A stretch of DNA of 64,000 nucleotides from Breoghania sp. (GCF_030066895.1 NZ_JASJAV010000010.1:110445-174444), one strand, 5' to 3'; counted from the stretch's first letter, positions 29,343 through 41,390 are shown. Notes: generated from the letters alone by a model not told the origin. Numbers and translations: made by a program.

Positions 29343-30116
29343 ATGAGCGATCTGGAAATCCGCCAGTTCATGTGTCTCAACGACAATTTCGGCGTGTTGG
29401 TGTACGACCCCGCAAGCGAAGCGACCCTGGCAGTCGACGTCCCCGATGCCGAAACGGTGGACGGGGAGCTTGAAAAGGCGGGGTGGACGCTGAGCCACAT
29501 CCTCATCACTCACCATCATGCCGATCACGTCCAGGGGCTGAAGGCGCTCAAGGACAAGACCGGCGCGCAGGTGATCGGGCCGGTGAAGTCGGCTGCCCAG
29601 ATCGGTGACATCGACGAAAGCGTCGATGACGGCGCCACGGTGAGCTTCGGCGACTATGAAATCCGTTGCATCGCAACGCCCGGCCATACGCTCGACCAGA
29701 TTTCCTACTGGATCCCCGAAGGCGGCGTGGCCTTCACCGGCGACACGCTTTTTGCCATGGGCTGCGGGCGCCTGTTCGAAAGCTCGCCCGCGATAATGTG
29801 GTCCTCGATGCAGAAGCTGATGAACCAGCTTCCGCCGGAGACCCGGATCTATTGCGGACACGAATATACGTTCGCCAATGCGCGTTTTGCGGTGAGCGTC
29901 GATCCCGCCAATTCCGCACTCGCCGATCGGTTGGTGGAAGTGGAGAGGCTGCGCGCTGCCGACAAGCCGACCCTGCCCACCACCATGGCACTGGAGTTGC
30001 AGACGAACCCCTTCCTGCGCGTCGAAGATGCAGGCATTCGCGAAACCGTTGGACTGGTCGGCGCTCCAGCGGCCGAGGTTTTTGCGGAAGTGCGTCGCAG
30101 GAAAGACAGCTTCTGA
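29343..30116 (+). CDS. gloB: Hydroxyacylglutathione hydrolase (glyoxalase II)
   Basis: This 257-residue metallo-beta-lactamase-fold enzyme splits S-lactoylglutathione in methylglyoxal detoxification. The binuclear metal motif is THHHADHVQG (residues 56-65), with the further ligands in ATPGHTLDQ, FTGDTLFAMGCGR and YCGHEYTFANARF. The C-terminal glutathione-binding part (PTLPTTMALELQTNPFLR) is complete. The length is typical. Confidence 0.95.
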   Translation: MSDLEIRQFMCLNDNFGVLVYDPASEATLAVDVPDAETVDGELEKAGWTLSHILITHHHADHVQGLKALKDKTGAQVIGPVKSAAQIGDIDESVDDGATVSFGDYEIRCIATPGHTLDQISYWIPEGGVAFTGDTLFAMGCGRLFESSPAIMWSSMQKLMNQLPPETRIYCGHEYTFANARFAVSVDPANSALADRLVEVERLRAADKPTLPTTMALELQTNPFLRVEDAGIRETVGLVGAPAAEVFAEVRRRKDSF

Positions 30117-30210
30117 GGCGATCTTGCGGGAGTGTCTCTCTCCCGCTTCCACTTAAGTGCTGCGGTGCCCGGTAAGGCCCGCATTCGTGCGCAACGGAGG
30201 TAAGACGCAG

Positions 30211-30647
30211 ATGCTCGAACCGTATCTGGGATTGAGTGCGGAGGAGGTGGTCAAACGCCTCCGCCTGACGCCGCATCCCGAAGGCGGTTATTTCCGCGAA
30301 ACCTTCCGCGATCAGGCCAAAGCGGGTGGCCGGGCGCGCTCCACCGCAATCTATTTATTTCCTGCTGCCTGCGGGCGTCGTCTCCGCCTGGCACAGGGTG
30401 GGTGCGGTGGAGATCTGGCACCACTACGCCGGAGCGCCGCTGACGCTGTCGAACGGCGAGGGCAAGCAGGACATCATCCTCGACCCCAACATCCTGACCG
30501 GCCAAGCAACCGCAGGCCGTGGTGCCGGAGGGCGTCTGGCAATCGGCGGAGTCGCTGGGAAGTTGGACGTTGGCGGGGAGCACCGTGGCGCCGGGCTTCG
30601 AGTTCTCCGGCTTCGAAATGGCCATGGAAGGCTGGGAGTCGGGCTGA
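30211..30647 (+). pseudogene. Cupin protein, DUF985 family, frameshifted
   Basis: ATG 30211 gives GLSAEEVVKRLRLTPHPEGG, YFRETFRD and STAIY. One extra T near 30355 separates this from FLLPAGVVSAWHRVGAVEIW, the metal-binding cupin core. A second shift near 30510 separates ILTGQAT from PQAVVPEGVWQSAESLGSWT and the family end FEFSGFEMAMEGWESG, with a stop at 30645-30647. The family is close to uronate- or deoxy-sugar-binding cupins of unclear activity. Confidence 0.8.
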
Positions 30648-30680
30648 GGCGCGGGCTGTCGCTGGAAGGGTAAGGAAGGG

Positions 30681-30885
30681 CAAGCGGAGCGGCTCCGCCG
30701 CAGCTTGTTGCGCTGGATTTCGGGGCTGGCCGTGCCGCCTTGCGGCAGACAGCCCGGAATAAGGCGCGCGGGGAGGGGAACCACACGCCAACGCCAAACT
30801 CCCTCATTGCGGACAAGTGAGGCGCCGACCGAGCGCTGATCCGGAATCCGGAAATCAGCGGCGCGTCAGCGCCTCCCTTGGTTCT
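30681..30885. repeat. Intergenic palindrome, family B (copy 4)
   Basis: The element is diverged and partly rearranged: TTGTTGCGCTGGATTTCGGG at the left, CAGACAGCCCGGAATAAGG, GGAACCACACGCCAACGCC, then ATTGCGGACAAGTGAGGC and AGCGCTGATCCGGAATCCGG. It occupies the convergent gap between the cupin gene and opgG. Confidence 0.72.
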
Positions 30886-30909
30886 TCGCCCTATTTCTGC
30901 TCCACCAGA

Positions 30910-32448
30910 TTATGCGTAAAGCTGGCCGAGCCACGTCTCGCTCAGGACGTAGTAGCCGCGCTTAAGATAGACGCGTGCCTCCACGGGGCCGTCCGAGGAC
31001 GTCTTGGCGTCGAAGATGAGCCGCCAGCGGTCGGTGCCCACCACGGGCAGGGCGTAGGGATTGGTCGCCTTGTCCTTCGAAAGCTTCACCACCGGCTTCA
31101 CGCCGGACTGCTGCGTCAGGCCTTTCAGCGCCGGGCCTTCGAAATCGATGACCACCTTGATCTGGTCCTTGGGGCGCGGCTGGCTGGGAACTCCGCCCTG
31201 GCCGACGCGGGTGGCGACCACCTGCGAATTCGTGTCCGGGATCGGATGATGGTCGGCCCAGGTCATGCGATAGGAGAAATTGCGTTCATCGCCCGCCTTG
31301 GGCTGAACCTTCGGCGTCCAGTAGGCGACGATATTGTCGAAGATCTCGTCGTCGGTGGGTATCTCCACAAGCTGCACCGAGCCGGGGCCGAAGGGCTTGC
31401 GCGGTTCGATCCAGACCGAGGGACACTTGTTGTAGAAGATGCCGTCGTCCTGGTAGTCCTCGAACTTGTGGTCGCGCTGGGCGAGGCCGAAGCCCTTGAC
31501 GTCCGGAGCGGCGAAGGTGGAGGTGCGCACCGTGTCGGGATTGTTGAGCGGGTGCCAGATGTGCTCGCCCGTGCCCGACAGGATCGCGAGACTGTCCGTG
31601 TCATGCACCTCCGGGCGCCAGTCGAGCGCGGTGGAACGGTTCGTCTCCAAATACCAGTACATCGAGGTCAGCGGCCCGACGCCGAGACGCTCCACCGCCT
31701 TGCGGAAGAACAGGCGGCTGTCGACGTCGATGATCTGGCCTTTGCCGTCCTTGTTTGTGAGCGCCATCTTGTAGGCGCCGGTCACCGAGGGAGAGCGCAT
31801 CAGCGCATAGATGATCAGCGTCTGGCCCTCATGTTCGGGCGGAGCGAGCCAGAAATCGGAAAAGCGGGGGAATTCCTCCGGCGTGGAAAGCCCGGTATCG
31901 ATCTCGAGCCCGCGGGCCGACAATCCGTACTGGCGCGACTGGCCGTCGGTGCGGAAATAGCTGGCGCCCAGGTAGGAAATCCAGTCGGTCTTGAGGTCGG
32001 CGCGCATCACGCGGAGACCGGCAAAGCCGATATCGTGAGGCAGCGTCTTTGCCGGGCTGTCGTCGGGCATCTCGAAGGCGTCCGGTGAATAGAGAATCTC
32101 GCGTGCCTTGCCGTCCTTGACGGAATACATACGCACCGGATCCTTGAAATAGCGCCCCATGTGAAAGAACTGGATAGGCGCATCCTTGCCGATGGTGATC
32201 GTTTCCGACGGCCCGAACTTGATCTTCCAGTGGGCGTCGTAGTCGATCTTTTCTAGGGTATCGGCGGTGCGCACCGGTTCTGCCATGTAGGGCTGGGCAG
32301 CCAGAGCGCGGGCACGCTCGATCACCGTGTTGAAATCGAAAGGCTGGAGCGTGCCGAGTTTCGGCGCTGGTTCGCTCGTTTGAGCGTAAGCGACAGGGGC
32401 CGCCGCGGCGGCGATGAAAAAGGCAAGGCCGGAGAGAATGCGAAGCAT
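30910..32448 (-). CDS. opgG: Periplasmic glucan biosynthesis protein OpgG/MdoG
   Basis: This ~512-residue protein shapes osmoregulated periplasmic glucans (beta-1,2 linked backbone in alphaproteobacteria). The start at 32448 gives a signal peptide ending AAAAAPVAYAQ. Conserved blocks are FDFNTVIERARALAAQPY, MYSVKDGKAREILYSPDAFE, YLGASYFRTDGQSRQYGLSA, SRGLEIDTG-like GLEIDTGLSTPEEFPRF, and the C-terminal Ig-like part ending VYLKRGYYVLSETWLGQLY. An in-frame upstream start at 32508 would add 20 residues unlike a signal. The frame is intact and the length typical. No opgH lies within the window. Confidence 0.93.
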   Translation of the reverse strand: MLRILSGLAFFIAAAAAPVAYAQTSEPAPKLGTLQPFDFNTVIERARALAAQPYMAEPVRTADTLEKIDYDAHWKIKFGPSETITIGKDAPIQFFHMGRYFKDPVRMYSVKDGKAREILYSPDAFEMPDDSPAKTLPHDIGFAGLRVMRADLKTDWISYLGASYFRTDGQSRQYGLSARGLEIDTGLSTPEEFPRFSDFWLAPPEHEGQTLIIYALMRSPSVTGAYKMALTNKDGKGQIIDVDSRLFFRKAVERLGVGPLTSMYWYLETNRSTALDWRPEVHDTDSLAILSGTGEHIWHPLNNPDTVRTSTFAAPDVKGFGLAQRDHKFEDYQDDGIFYNKCPSVWIEPRKPFGPGSVQLVEIPTDDEIFDNIVAYWTPKVQPKAGDERNFSYRMTWADHHPIPDTNSQVVATRVGQGGVPSQPRPKDQIKVVIDFEGPALKGLTQQSGVKPVVKLSKDKATNPYALPVVGTDRWRLIFDAKTSSDGPVEARVYLKRGYYVLSETWLGQLYA

Positions 32449-32725
32449 GAAAAGGGTTTCTGTCCTGTTCGCGGAAAGGGAACGGCGGCATAGGAACCGG
32501 GCCATCATGGCCGCAGCAAGGCGAAGCTGCGTACTTCGTTACCGATAGCACTTTCTGGCCCGCTCCTGATCCCTCCAAACGTACGGGGAGGGACTTGGTT
32601 CCGGCCGCGGCGTTTTTTGCCGCATGACATCACCCTCTTGCACCATCGCCACGCTCGGCTACAGTGCGGCCGATTTTCTCAAGTCTGGGGCGGACACAGC
32701 GCCCTCATCAGATCGGACGAACTTC

Positions 32726-33946
<1,221 letters not shown>

Positions 33947-33972
33947 CGCACGGATCACGTGTCGAGATTTGG

Positions 33973-34002
33973 AAAGGGCGGTCGAAAGGTCACCCTTTTT
34001 TG
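33973..34002 (+). terminator. Candidate terminator after argG
   Basis: AAAGGG pairs with CCCTTT around a 14-base loop, followed by six T in total, 27 bases after the argG stop. The stem is short, so efficiency is uncertain. Confidence 0.55.
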
Positions 34003-34024
34003 TTTGAAGGGAAGGGGAGGAAGG

Positions 34025-34235
34025 GGAATGGAGCGGCTTTGCCTCACTTGTCCGGAATGAGGAGGGTGGGCTGAGCTGAAACCAGACGCTGGTGCCGATG
34101 TGGGCGCAACACACTCAACATCAGGCGTGTACTTACAGCTCTCCACTTGCGCGTCATTCCGGGCCGATCTGCCGCAAAGCGGCATGGCCAGACTCGGAAT
34201 CCAGCGCAACGAGCGGCGCGCAAGCGCCACCTTTT
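34025..34235. repeat. Intergenic palindrome, family B (copy 5)
   Basis: It contains CTTGTCCGGAATGAGG, a central ACCAGACGCTGGTG region, CGTGTACTTACAGCTCTCC, then GCGTCATTCCGGGCCGATC and TCGGAATCCAGCGCAACGA. It lies between the convergent argG and lolA genes. Confidence 0.8.
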
Positions 34236-34254
34236 CCGTTCATTGAGATAAAGC

Positions 34255-34980
34255 CTAGCGCCCGCTCTTCTGCCGCGTATTGGCCAGATAGTCGATGACG
34301 AACATCTTGTTGTTCAGCGCCACGTCGTCCTTGACGTTGTAGATGGCGACGGAGGTGTCGAGCCCCTGTTCGTCGGTGACGGTCCACTGCTTCAGTTCCT
34401 GGGTCTGCGCATCGAAGATCAGCGTCAGCTTGCCCTGAACGAAGGTGCCGTCCTCGGTGATGATCACGGTGACGAGATCCGGTTCCACGGACACGCTGGT
34501 CACGTTGGCATCGCTCGTCAGGTCGATCTTGTTGGACAGCAGGAAGCGCAGCGGCGTCTTCGACAGCGGCCAGATATCCTGGGTCTGCAGCTTGCAGTCC
34601 TTCACCGAGATCGACTGGCCGTCGGCGATGATGTCGATGCGGGCCGGCGGCTGGTAGTGGAAGCGGATCTTGCCCGGTCGCGAGAGATAGAACTGACCTT
34701 CCGCGCGCTCGCCGTTGGGACCAAACTCAACGAAATCGCCTTCCATGGTGTAGATGGAATTGAAGTAGTCGTTGATCTTGGCAAGCGTGGTCTGCTGCTT
34801 GTCGGTTAGCTGCGTCTTGGCCTCGGTCGTCGGCGCGCCGGGCATTCCCAACAGCGCGAACGCAACCGCTCCCGCCAGGAAGGCCAGGCCCGATCTGCGC
34901 GTGAAATGCCCCGGCTTCGTCTGCTTGGGTTGGGTCCGTGGTGACCGGAATGCCCACGATGTCATGAATGTTCTCTCCAT
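34255..34980 (-). CDS. lolA: LolA-like outer-membrane lipoprotein carrier protein
   Basis: This 241-residue periplasmic chaperone carries lipoproteins to LolB or the outer membrane. A hydrophobic segment (SGLAFLAGAVAFALLGMPGA) after a basic stretch is the signal peptide. The mature part has DYFNSIYTMEGDFVEFGPNG, GQFYLSRPGKIRFHYQPPAR (typical LolA strand pair), and a long C-terminal region ending FVIDYLANTRQKSGR. It lies downstream of ftsK on the same strand, about 260 bases away; this neighbourhood is common in rhizobia. The start at 34980 or at the Met 15 bases later is equally possible. Confidence 0.88.
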   Translation of the reverse strand: MERTFMTSWAFRSPRTQPKQTKPGHFTRRSGLAFLAGAVAFALLGMPGAPTTEAKTQLTDKQQTTLAKINDYFNSIYTMEGDFVEFGPNGERAEGQFYLSRPGKIRFHYQPPARIDIIADGQSISVKDCKLQTQDIWPLSKTPLRFLLSNKIDLTSDANVTSVSVEPDLVTVIITEDGTFVQGKLTLIFDAQTQELKQWTVTDEQGLDTSVAIYNVKDDVALNNKMFVIDYLANTRQKSGR

Positions 34981-35240
34981 CTGCGTCGATCTTCAGGACG
35001 CACATTCAAGGCCGCTAGCAACGGCCTGTGGCGAATCTGCGGCGGGACGCCGATTGTGCCGCCTGACCACGCGTCTGTCGCGTGTAAACGGATCGGCGCG
35101 GCGAAGGGTTCCGAAAGGACGAAAGTCGCGCCGCGGCCGACATGGTGGCGGGGGAGCGAGTCCATAGTGTGGTGAGGGCGCTAGGGGAGGTGTTCTGCGA
35201 AGGATGGGCATCCCGAAGAACACCCATCCCAAACTTTGCC

Positions 35241-37880
35241 TCAGATTTCTTCTTCGCCGGGAAGCAGGACCTCGCGCTTGCCCGCGTGGTTGGCTTCGCT
35301 GATCACGCCTTCCTGCTCCATGCGCTCGATGAGCGAGGCGGCGCGGTTGTAACCAATCGACAGGCGGCGCTGGATGTAGCTGGTGGAGGCCTTCTTGTCC
35401 CGGATCACGATGGCCACGGCCTTGTCGTAAATATCGTTGCTCTCGTCGCCGGACCCGCCGCCGAACATGTCGCCCGAGCCGCCCTCGCCATCGCCGTCAT
35501 CCTCGGTGATGTTGTCGAGGTATTTCGGCGTGCCTTGCGTCTTCAGATGCGCGACGATCTCTTCCACCTCGCCGTCGGAGACGAACGGCCCGTGCACGCG
35601 CTGGATGCGCCCACCGCCGGCCATGTAGAGCATGTCGCCCATGCCGAGGAGCTGTTCGGCGCCCTGTTCGCCCAGGATCGTGCGACTGTCGATCTTCGAC
35701 GTCACCTGGAAGGAGATGCGGGTGGGGAAGTTCGCCTTGATCGTGCCGGTGATGACGTCCACGGAGGGGCGCTGCGTCGCCATGATGAGGTGGATACCCG
35801 CCGCACGCGCCATCTGCGCAAGCCGCTGGATCGCGCCCTCAATGTCCTTGCCCGCGACCATCATCAGGTCGGCCATCTCGTCGACCACGACGATGATGTA
35901 GGGCATCGGCTCCAGGTTCAGCTCTTCCTCCTCGAAGATCGCCTCGCCGGTCTCGCGGTCGAACCCGGTCTGCACCGTGCGCCGGATGACTTCGCCCTTA
36001 TTGGCGGCCTGCGCCACGCGGGTGTTGAAGCCGTCGATGTTGCGCACGCTGACCTTCGACATGTTCTTGTAGCGCTGTTCCATCTCGCGAACGGTCCATT
36101 TTAGCGCCACGACGGCCTTCTTCGGATCGGTCACAACCGGGGTCAGCAGGTGCGGAATGCCGTCATAGACGGAGAGTTCCAGCATCTTCGGGTCGATCAT
36201 GATCAGCTTGCACTGCTCGGGATTGAGCTTGTAGAGCAGCGACAGGATCATGGTGTTGATGGCGACCGACTTGCCCGAACCGGTGGTGCCCGCAACGAGC
36301 AGGTGCGGCATGCGGGCAAGATCGGCGATCACCGGCTCGCCGCCGATGGTCTTGCCGAGCGTCAGGCCGAGCTTGGCCTTCGTCGTCTCGTAATCGTGCG
36401 AGGCGAGCAACTCGCGCAGGAAGACCGTCTCGCGGCGCTGGTTCGGCAATTCGATGCCGATGGCGTTCTTGCCGGGAATGACCGCAACGCGCGCGGAAAT
36501 CGCCGATATGGAGCGGGCGATATCGTCCGCCAGTCCGATGACGCGCGAGGACTTGATGCCCGGTGCGGGCTCCAGCTCGTAAAGCGTGACGACCGGGCCG
36601 GGGCGCACGTGGATGATCTCGCCGCGCACGCCGAAATCCTCCAGCACACCTTCCAGGATACGGGCGTTCTGTTCCAGCGCATCGCTTGAAATGGTCTGGT
36701 TGCGGCCGGGGGCCTTGGGCTCGGTCAGAAGCGCCCGCGGCGGTAATTCGTAGGCTTCGAGACCGAGGAAGGAGGTCTGCGCCTCGCGCACCACCCGCTT
36801 GCCCGGACGAGGGCGCGGAGCAGGAGCTGCAACGCGCTGGTGCGTCTCCGGCGCAGAACCAGGGCCAGCAATGCCCACCGGCGTGTGCCCGACAGTCGCC
36901 GCATCCGGCTCGTCCGCCTTGTAGTCGTAGCCGTCATCCTCGTCGTCGAAGGCGGCATCGGCGCGCGCCAGCGCCTCGCTCAGGCCCCCGCGCGGCTCGT
37001 GGCGATCGTCATAGGCGTAGATATCGTCTTCCTCGCTCAGGATCTTGTCGGCAAGCCAGCGACGGAAGGAGCGGCGCGGACGGGCGTCCTCATAAGCTTC
37101 TTCTTCATAGAGGATTTGTTCCTGATGCGCATGACGCCGGCGGCCGGATAGGCGGCGGAACGCGGCATCCATCATGTAGCCCCAATGGGCCACGTGACCG
37201 AAGAACGTCGCGAAACGCCCGTCGCCGTCGTCCTCATCCTCGTAGTCGTCTTCCTCGTCCTCATAGAGGGGAGCGGCGACATCCGTCTCGAACTGGTTTT
37301 TGCCGCGCCGCCGGTCGATCCAGCCCGCTGCATGCAGCATGAGGAGAACGGCGGGGATGCCGAAGCCGAAGGCGCCGACGAGACCCTGAAGGCCGGGCGA
37401 AAGGAAACCGGACAAGGCAGCGGGTAGGGCGCCCAGCAGATCGCCGAAGACGCCGCCGAGACCGGTCGGCAGCGGCCAGGTGGAGGGAACTGGCAGGGAG
37501 GCGAGCGCACCGGCGGCGCACAGCGTGCCGATGAACCACGTCAGAACCCGCTTGCGGCGGATGCCGAGGCTCTTGCCGGCCACCAGCCGCCAGCCCCAAA
37601 GAACGACGGGAAACAGGAAAATGGCGGAGGAAAGCCCGATCACCTGCATGATCAGATCGGCCACGACCGCGCCCGGCGCGCCGAGTGCATTGCGCACGGG
37701 GGCATCGGTTGCGTGCGACAGGCTCGGATCTTCCACCGACCATGTGGCGAGTGCTGCAGCAAGTGCGGCGGTGACCGCGATCAGGATGAGCCCGCCCGCG
37801 CCCGCAATATTGCGTTTCAGGAGCCGCCGGATACGGTCCTCAGGTTCGACGAATCCCATTGTGGCTCGCGTCGTTCGCAT
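35241..37880 (-). CDS. ftsK: DNA translocase FtsK
   Basis: This 879-residue septal motor pumps DNA during chromosome segregation. About four N-terminal membrane helices (residues 25-200) are followed by an acidic and Pro-rich linker ([15 protein letters not shown]). The RecA-like motor has Walker [17 protein letters not shown] (near residue 533) and Walker [15 protein letters not shown] (near 665). The C-terminal winged-helix gamma domain, [20 protein letters not shown], reads polar DNA sequences. The frame is intact. A disrupted aminotransferase gene lies just upstream on the same strand. Confidence 0.96.
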   Translation of the reverse strand: MRTTRATMGFVEPEDRIRRLLKRNIAGAGGLILIAVTAALAAALATWSVEDPSLSHATDAPVRNALGAPGAVVADLIMQVIGLSSAIFLFPVVLWGWRLVAGKSLGIRRKRVLTWFIGTLCAAGALASLPVPSTWPLPTGLGGVFGDLLGALPAALSGFLSPGLQGLVGAFGFGIPAVLLMLHAAGWIDRRRGKNQFETDVAAPLYEDEEDDYEDEDDGDGRFATFFGHVAHWGYMMDAAFRRLSGRRRHAHQEQILYEEEAYEDARPRRSFRRWLADKILSEEDDIYAYDDRHEPRGGLSEALARADAAFDDEDDGYDYKADEPDAATVGHTPVGIAGPGSAPETHQRVAAPAPRPRPGKRVVREAQTSFLGLEAYELPPRALLTEPKAPGRNQTISSDALEQNARILEGVLEDFGVRGEIIHVRPGPVVTLYELEPAPGIKSSRVIGLADDIARSISAISARVAVIPGKNAIGIELPNQRRETVFLRELLASHDYETTKAKLGLTLGKTIGGEPVIADLARMPHLLVAGTTGSGKSVAINTMILSLLYKLNPEQCKLIMIDPKMLELSVYDGIPHLLTPVVTDPKKAVVALKWTVREMEQRYKNMSKVSVRNIDGFNTRVAQAANKGEVIRRTVQTGFDRETGEAIFEEEELNLEPMPYIIVVVDEMADLMMVAGKDIEGAIQRLAQMARAAGIHLIMATQRPSVDVITGTIKANFPTRISFQVTSKIDSRTILGEQGAEQLLGMGDMLYMAGGGRIQRVHGPFVSDGEVEEIVAHLKTQGTPKYLDNITEDDGDGEGGSGDMFGGGSGDESNDIYDKAVAIVIRDKKASTSYIQRRLSIGYNRAASLIERMEQEGVISEANHAGKREVLLPGEEEI

Positions 37881-37883
37881 GCG

Positions 37884-39092
37884 CTATTCCCCTGCGACGT
37901 CCGGTACGCCGGCTGTGTTGGACCCCGCCATCGCGGCAATGCGCGACAGGGCGCGCCGCGTCGTGTCGATATCTTCAACCATGGCAATGCGGATGAAATT
38001 CGTTCCCGGATTGGTGCCGTCGGCGTGCGTTCGGGCGAGATAGGTCCCCGGCACCACCTTGACGCCCATCTCCAGCCACAACCGCCTGGCCACTTCCACA
38101 CCGTCGCCCCAGCGCGAGACGTCCAGCCAGACGAAGAAGCCGCCATCGGGCCGCTTGTAGTGGAAGGACGGCCCCAGAATGACTTCCGCCGCATCGAACT
38201 TGGCGTTGTAGAGGCGACGGTTCTCCTCCACGTGCGTCTCGTCGGAAAGGGCGGCGACGGCCACGGCCTGCGTGGGCATCGGCACCTGCGGCGCGGCCGA
38301 ATTGCGGAATGTCGTCCATTCCGCAATGAAGGCCGGGTCTCCGGCTGCAAACCCGCAGCGCAGGCCCGCCAGATTGGAGCGCTTGGACAGCGAATTGAAG
38401 GCGATGATGTTGGAGATATCCCCGCCAAGCCCGCGTGCCGCCTGCAAAACGCCCGGCGGCGGGGTGTCGCGATAGATCTCCGAATAGCATTTGCCCGCAA
38501 AGACATAGAAGCGATGCTTCCGGGCTAGCTCGATCAGCTTGCACCAGTAGTCGAGCGGCGCGACCGCCCCTTGCGGGTTGGCGGGCGAGGCGAAATAGAA
38601 CGCGACCGTTCGATCGAGCAGCTCAGGAGCGAGCGCATCGAGATCGGGCAGGAAGCCTGTTTCGGCCGGCGCGCCCAGATAAACGACCTCGGCCTTCGCT
38701 TTCGCCGCTCCCAGCGAATAGGGGTGGTAGTAGGGATTGGGCAGCAGGATCGCCGGATTGTCCTTGGCTATCGGCAGGATACATGTGTCGGGATCGATCA
38801 TCCCGCCCAGCCGATAGCGCCGGTTGAGCCATTGGGCCGCGGCCTTGCGGAAATCTTCGGTTCCGCGAATGGGCGGATAGCGTCGGAAATCGTCCAGATT
38901 GGCGTTGAGCACCGGCCCGACGAAGGGCCGCAGCGCATGTCGCGACTCGCCGACGGTGAGCACGATCGACTCCTGACCGGGGTCTAAACTGGCAAGAAGG
39001 GCATTGAGGCGCTGAAAGGCGGTGGCCGATTCGGGATCGCGCGTGCGCGAGGACGTGGCCTTTGCTGGTTTCATGGATGAACCGGGACGCAA
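37884..39092 (-). pseudogene. DapC-like aminotransferase, probably inactive
   Basis: The frame is open (402 residues) and similar to succinyldiaminopimelate transaminase-type enzymes: IVLTVGESRHALRPFVG, RRYPPIRGTEDFR, FYFASPANPQGAVAPLDYW, and SLSKRSNLAGLRCGFAAGD with the PLP Lys. Two defects stand out. The phosphate-binding loop (family pattern NGTREGLF) is missing between CILPIA and KDNPAILLPNPYY, by about 15-20 residues. The usual ADECYSEIY, whose Asp holds the PLP ring nitrogen, reads AGKCYSEIY. Both hit cofactor binding, so activity is unlikely. It ends three bases before the ftsK start, so cotranscription may preserve its frame. Confidence 0.78.
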
Positions 39093-39204
39093 GTGTTGAA
39101 CGATAGGCCCAACGCTAGCCCGGAGTGGTTAAACCCGCATTAACCGAGGGCGAGAGCGGGAGGGAGATGGAGCGGCTTGGCTCCCATTTCCCTTCCCCCA
39201 CAAC

Positions 39205-40992
39205 CTAAAGCAACGTCTCCACATCACCTTCTCCCTCACTCCCGCGGCGGCGTTGGGGCTTGGCGGTGGCAGTGCGGCGGAAGGCCCAGGTGACGTCGGC
39301 GCGGTGGCGCAGGCGTTCGTGGATGACGATCTGTTCGGTGTGGCGATGGCCGTGCACGTCGGAGAGGTATATCGATTCCTCCAGCGAAACCTGACAGTCC
39401 GGCGCGGTGAATTCCCACGCCTCGCCGTCCGCGCACATCACAAGAACCGCTCCACCGCCACGCACGAGGCTTGCCTTGACGGCCGGGTGCAGATGAAAGC
39501 GCACAACGTAGCGGTCCTGATCGCTGGCAGGCGGCGTGCCGACGGGCTCCAGCTTGTCGCGTCCCTCCAGCACGGAGCCGTCCCGCGATAGGCGAATGCC
39601 GCGTTCATGGCGCACGTGCTGGGCCGCGTAGCCGTTGTGGCTGGCGTTGATGTGAATGCCGCCATCATCCTCTTCGCGCATCACCGGCACGACCGTCGGA
39701 CCGGAGACGATCAGCGGCCCGAGCCAGTGGGCGAACGGGTCGCCAGCCAAGAAGCGGCAGGAGGAGGTGGAATTGAATTCCAGCGTGGAGTGAGCGGCGG
39801 TGGATCGCGCCACCCTGCGCCAGGTTTCGTGCCCCTTGCCCGATACCCCGCAATTGACCACCAGCAGGTTGCGTCCCGACGACATCTCTAAGCTCAGGCA
39901 CCCCGCATGGGCCGACTGGCTGAGGGAAGGGGGCGGTGAATGGCCGGTATCCATCACCACAAGCGTGTCTTCGGCAACCAGGCGCTGATAACCGGAATGG
40001 GCGGCATCGGAGGGCGGTGTGCCGCGCGCATCGTCATAGGCAAGAACGGTTGCCACCAGATCGCCGGAGGTGGCGCCCATGCCGTTGAAATGGGCGAACG
40101 AGCCGCCTCCCATCCGGAAAAACCGGATCATCGGCATCATCCGGTCGACAGCATCCATCATCGCCTGGCTGGGCGGCAGACCCTGGCTGGTGAAGGTCTG
40201 GCGAACGGGCAGAAGATCGGCCAGAACTTCCAGAACCGCTCCCGGATTGCGCGAGATATGACCGCCGTCGGGCAGAATCTGGCGAGTCAGTTCGTGGTCC
40301 AGCTTCTTCAGGCTGTGGCGGGCAAAACGGCCCTGACCCGACATGGAAATGGACGCGGCCGCCACGGCCATGGTGGCGAGCAGGCGGGGCATGCCGTCCG
40401 GCGTCTCGTTCACCGTCTTGCGCAGGTAGCGCACCTGACGGGCGAGCGATTTCAGAAACCGGCGGTAGAAGTCGCGGTCGCAGTTTTCCAGCAGAAGCGG
40501 CGACTGGGAAAGCCAGGACAGCACGCGACGTGCGACAACGCCCGACTCCCACGCGATCGGATGCCGTCGTCCGACGAGACGGATCCATTCGTCGATCAGC
40601 GCGCGCGCATTGGAGCGCGCCATGGCGGTTTCCGCGGCGCGCAGATGGCACAGCCAGCCGAAACCGTGCAGAGCACGCGCCCAGTCCGGCGAGGGCGGCG
40701 TGATCTCGAAGGGCGATTGCCCGCCCACTTCCACGAAATGTCCGGAGAAAACGAAACGGCCTGCGTAAATATCGACGGCGATGGTCGGATCAGCGGTGTG
40801 CAGGTCCTGCGGTGCGATCAGCAGGCGCGTGGGCACCGCATTGAAAGGCGCGAGCGCTGAGGCCGGGCCTCCATGCACCCAGCGCAAAAACGCGCACCAG
40901 CCATGGGAGGCCACCAGCCGCCACATCCGTGCTTGATCGGACATGGATTCAAGCGCCATCATCGAGCCGCCTCCAGCCACCTTCTCCAACAA
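39205..40992 (-). CDS. Heparinase II/III family protein
   Basis: This 595-residue protein has an alpha-helical N-terminal toroid (LHGFGWLCHLRAAETAMARS, WESGVVARRVLSWLSQSPLL) and a C-terminal beta-sandwich heparinase II/III domain (STLEFNSTSSCRFLAG, VVRFHLHPAVKASLV). Alphaproteobacterial members of this operon position are conserved and probably act on acidic polysaccharide, but the substrate is unknown. No obvious signal peptide is visible. It is followed on the same strand by the aminotransferase and ftsK genes and preceded by rsmB. Confidence 0.88.
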   Translation of the reverse strand: MLEKVAGGGSMMALESMSDQARMWRLVASHGWCAFLRWVHGGPASALAPFNAVPTRLLIAPQDLHTADPTIAVDIYAGRFVFSGHFVEVGGQSPFEITPPSPDWARALHGFGWLCHLRAAETAMARSNARALIDEWIRLVGRRHPIAWESGVVARRVLSWLSQSPLLLENCDRDFYRRFLKSLARQVRYLRKTVNETPDGMPRLLATMAVAAASISMSGQGRFARHSLKKLDHELTRQILPDGGHISRNPGAVLEVLADLLPVRQTFTSQGLPPSQAMMDAVDRMMPMIRFFRMGGGSFAHFNGMGATSGDLVATVLAYDDARGTPPSDAAHSGYQRLVAEDTLVVMDTGHSPPPSLSQSAHAGCLSLEMSSGRNLLVVNCGVSGKGHETWRRVARSTAAHSTLEFNSTSSCRFLAGDPFAHWLGPLIVSGPTVVPVMREEDDGGIHINASHNGYAAQHVRHERGIRLSRDGSVLEGRDKLEPVGTPPASDQDRYVVRFHLHPAVKASLVRGGGAVLVMCADGEAWEFTAPDCQVSLEESIYLSDVHGHRHTEQIVIHERLRHRADVTWAFRRTATAKPQRRRGSEGEGDVETLL

Positions 40993-41179
40993 TGCCGGTA
41001 TTCCATGCGATTCTGCGACGCTTCCGCCAGTACTGCCGTAGGGAATACAATCGAGTAGCCGCTACCGCCATTGTTTAAAAGTAAAGTCATCACATTAAAT
41101 TACACTTAACCATATCGGGTGTTGAGGCGCGCAAGGGCACGGTGGAAAAGAAGCGGGAGGTGCGGGGCGAACGGGAGAG

Positions 41180-41380
41180 GGAGCGGCTACGCCGCAGACC
41201 ACCCCGAATGAGCAGCAAGGGGAGAGTTGTAACCACACGCCAATATCGAGCGAGGGTCGCTCGGTGCCCACGTTTGGTTACAAGCTTGCCAAGAGTTCCC
41301 TCATTCCGGAAAAGTGAGGCGCAAGCCGAACGCTGGTCCGGAATTCAGAAATCAGTGGCGCAAAAGCGCCGTCGTTTTTC
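41180..41380. repeat. Intergenic palindrome, family B (copy 6)
   Basis: The order is inverted relative to some copies: GTTGTAACCACACGCC, GTTTGGTTACAAGCTTGCC, CCCTCATTCCGGAAAAGTG, and GCTGGTCCGGAATTCAGAAA. It occupies much of 40993-41390. The left part of that gap (41070-41120) is AT-richer and may hold the promoter of the heparinase gene. Confidence 0.78.
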
Positions 41381-41390
41381 TTCCGACTTT

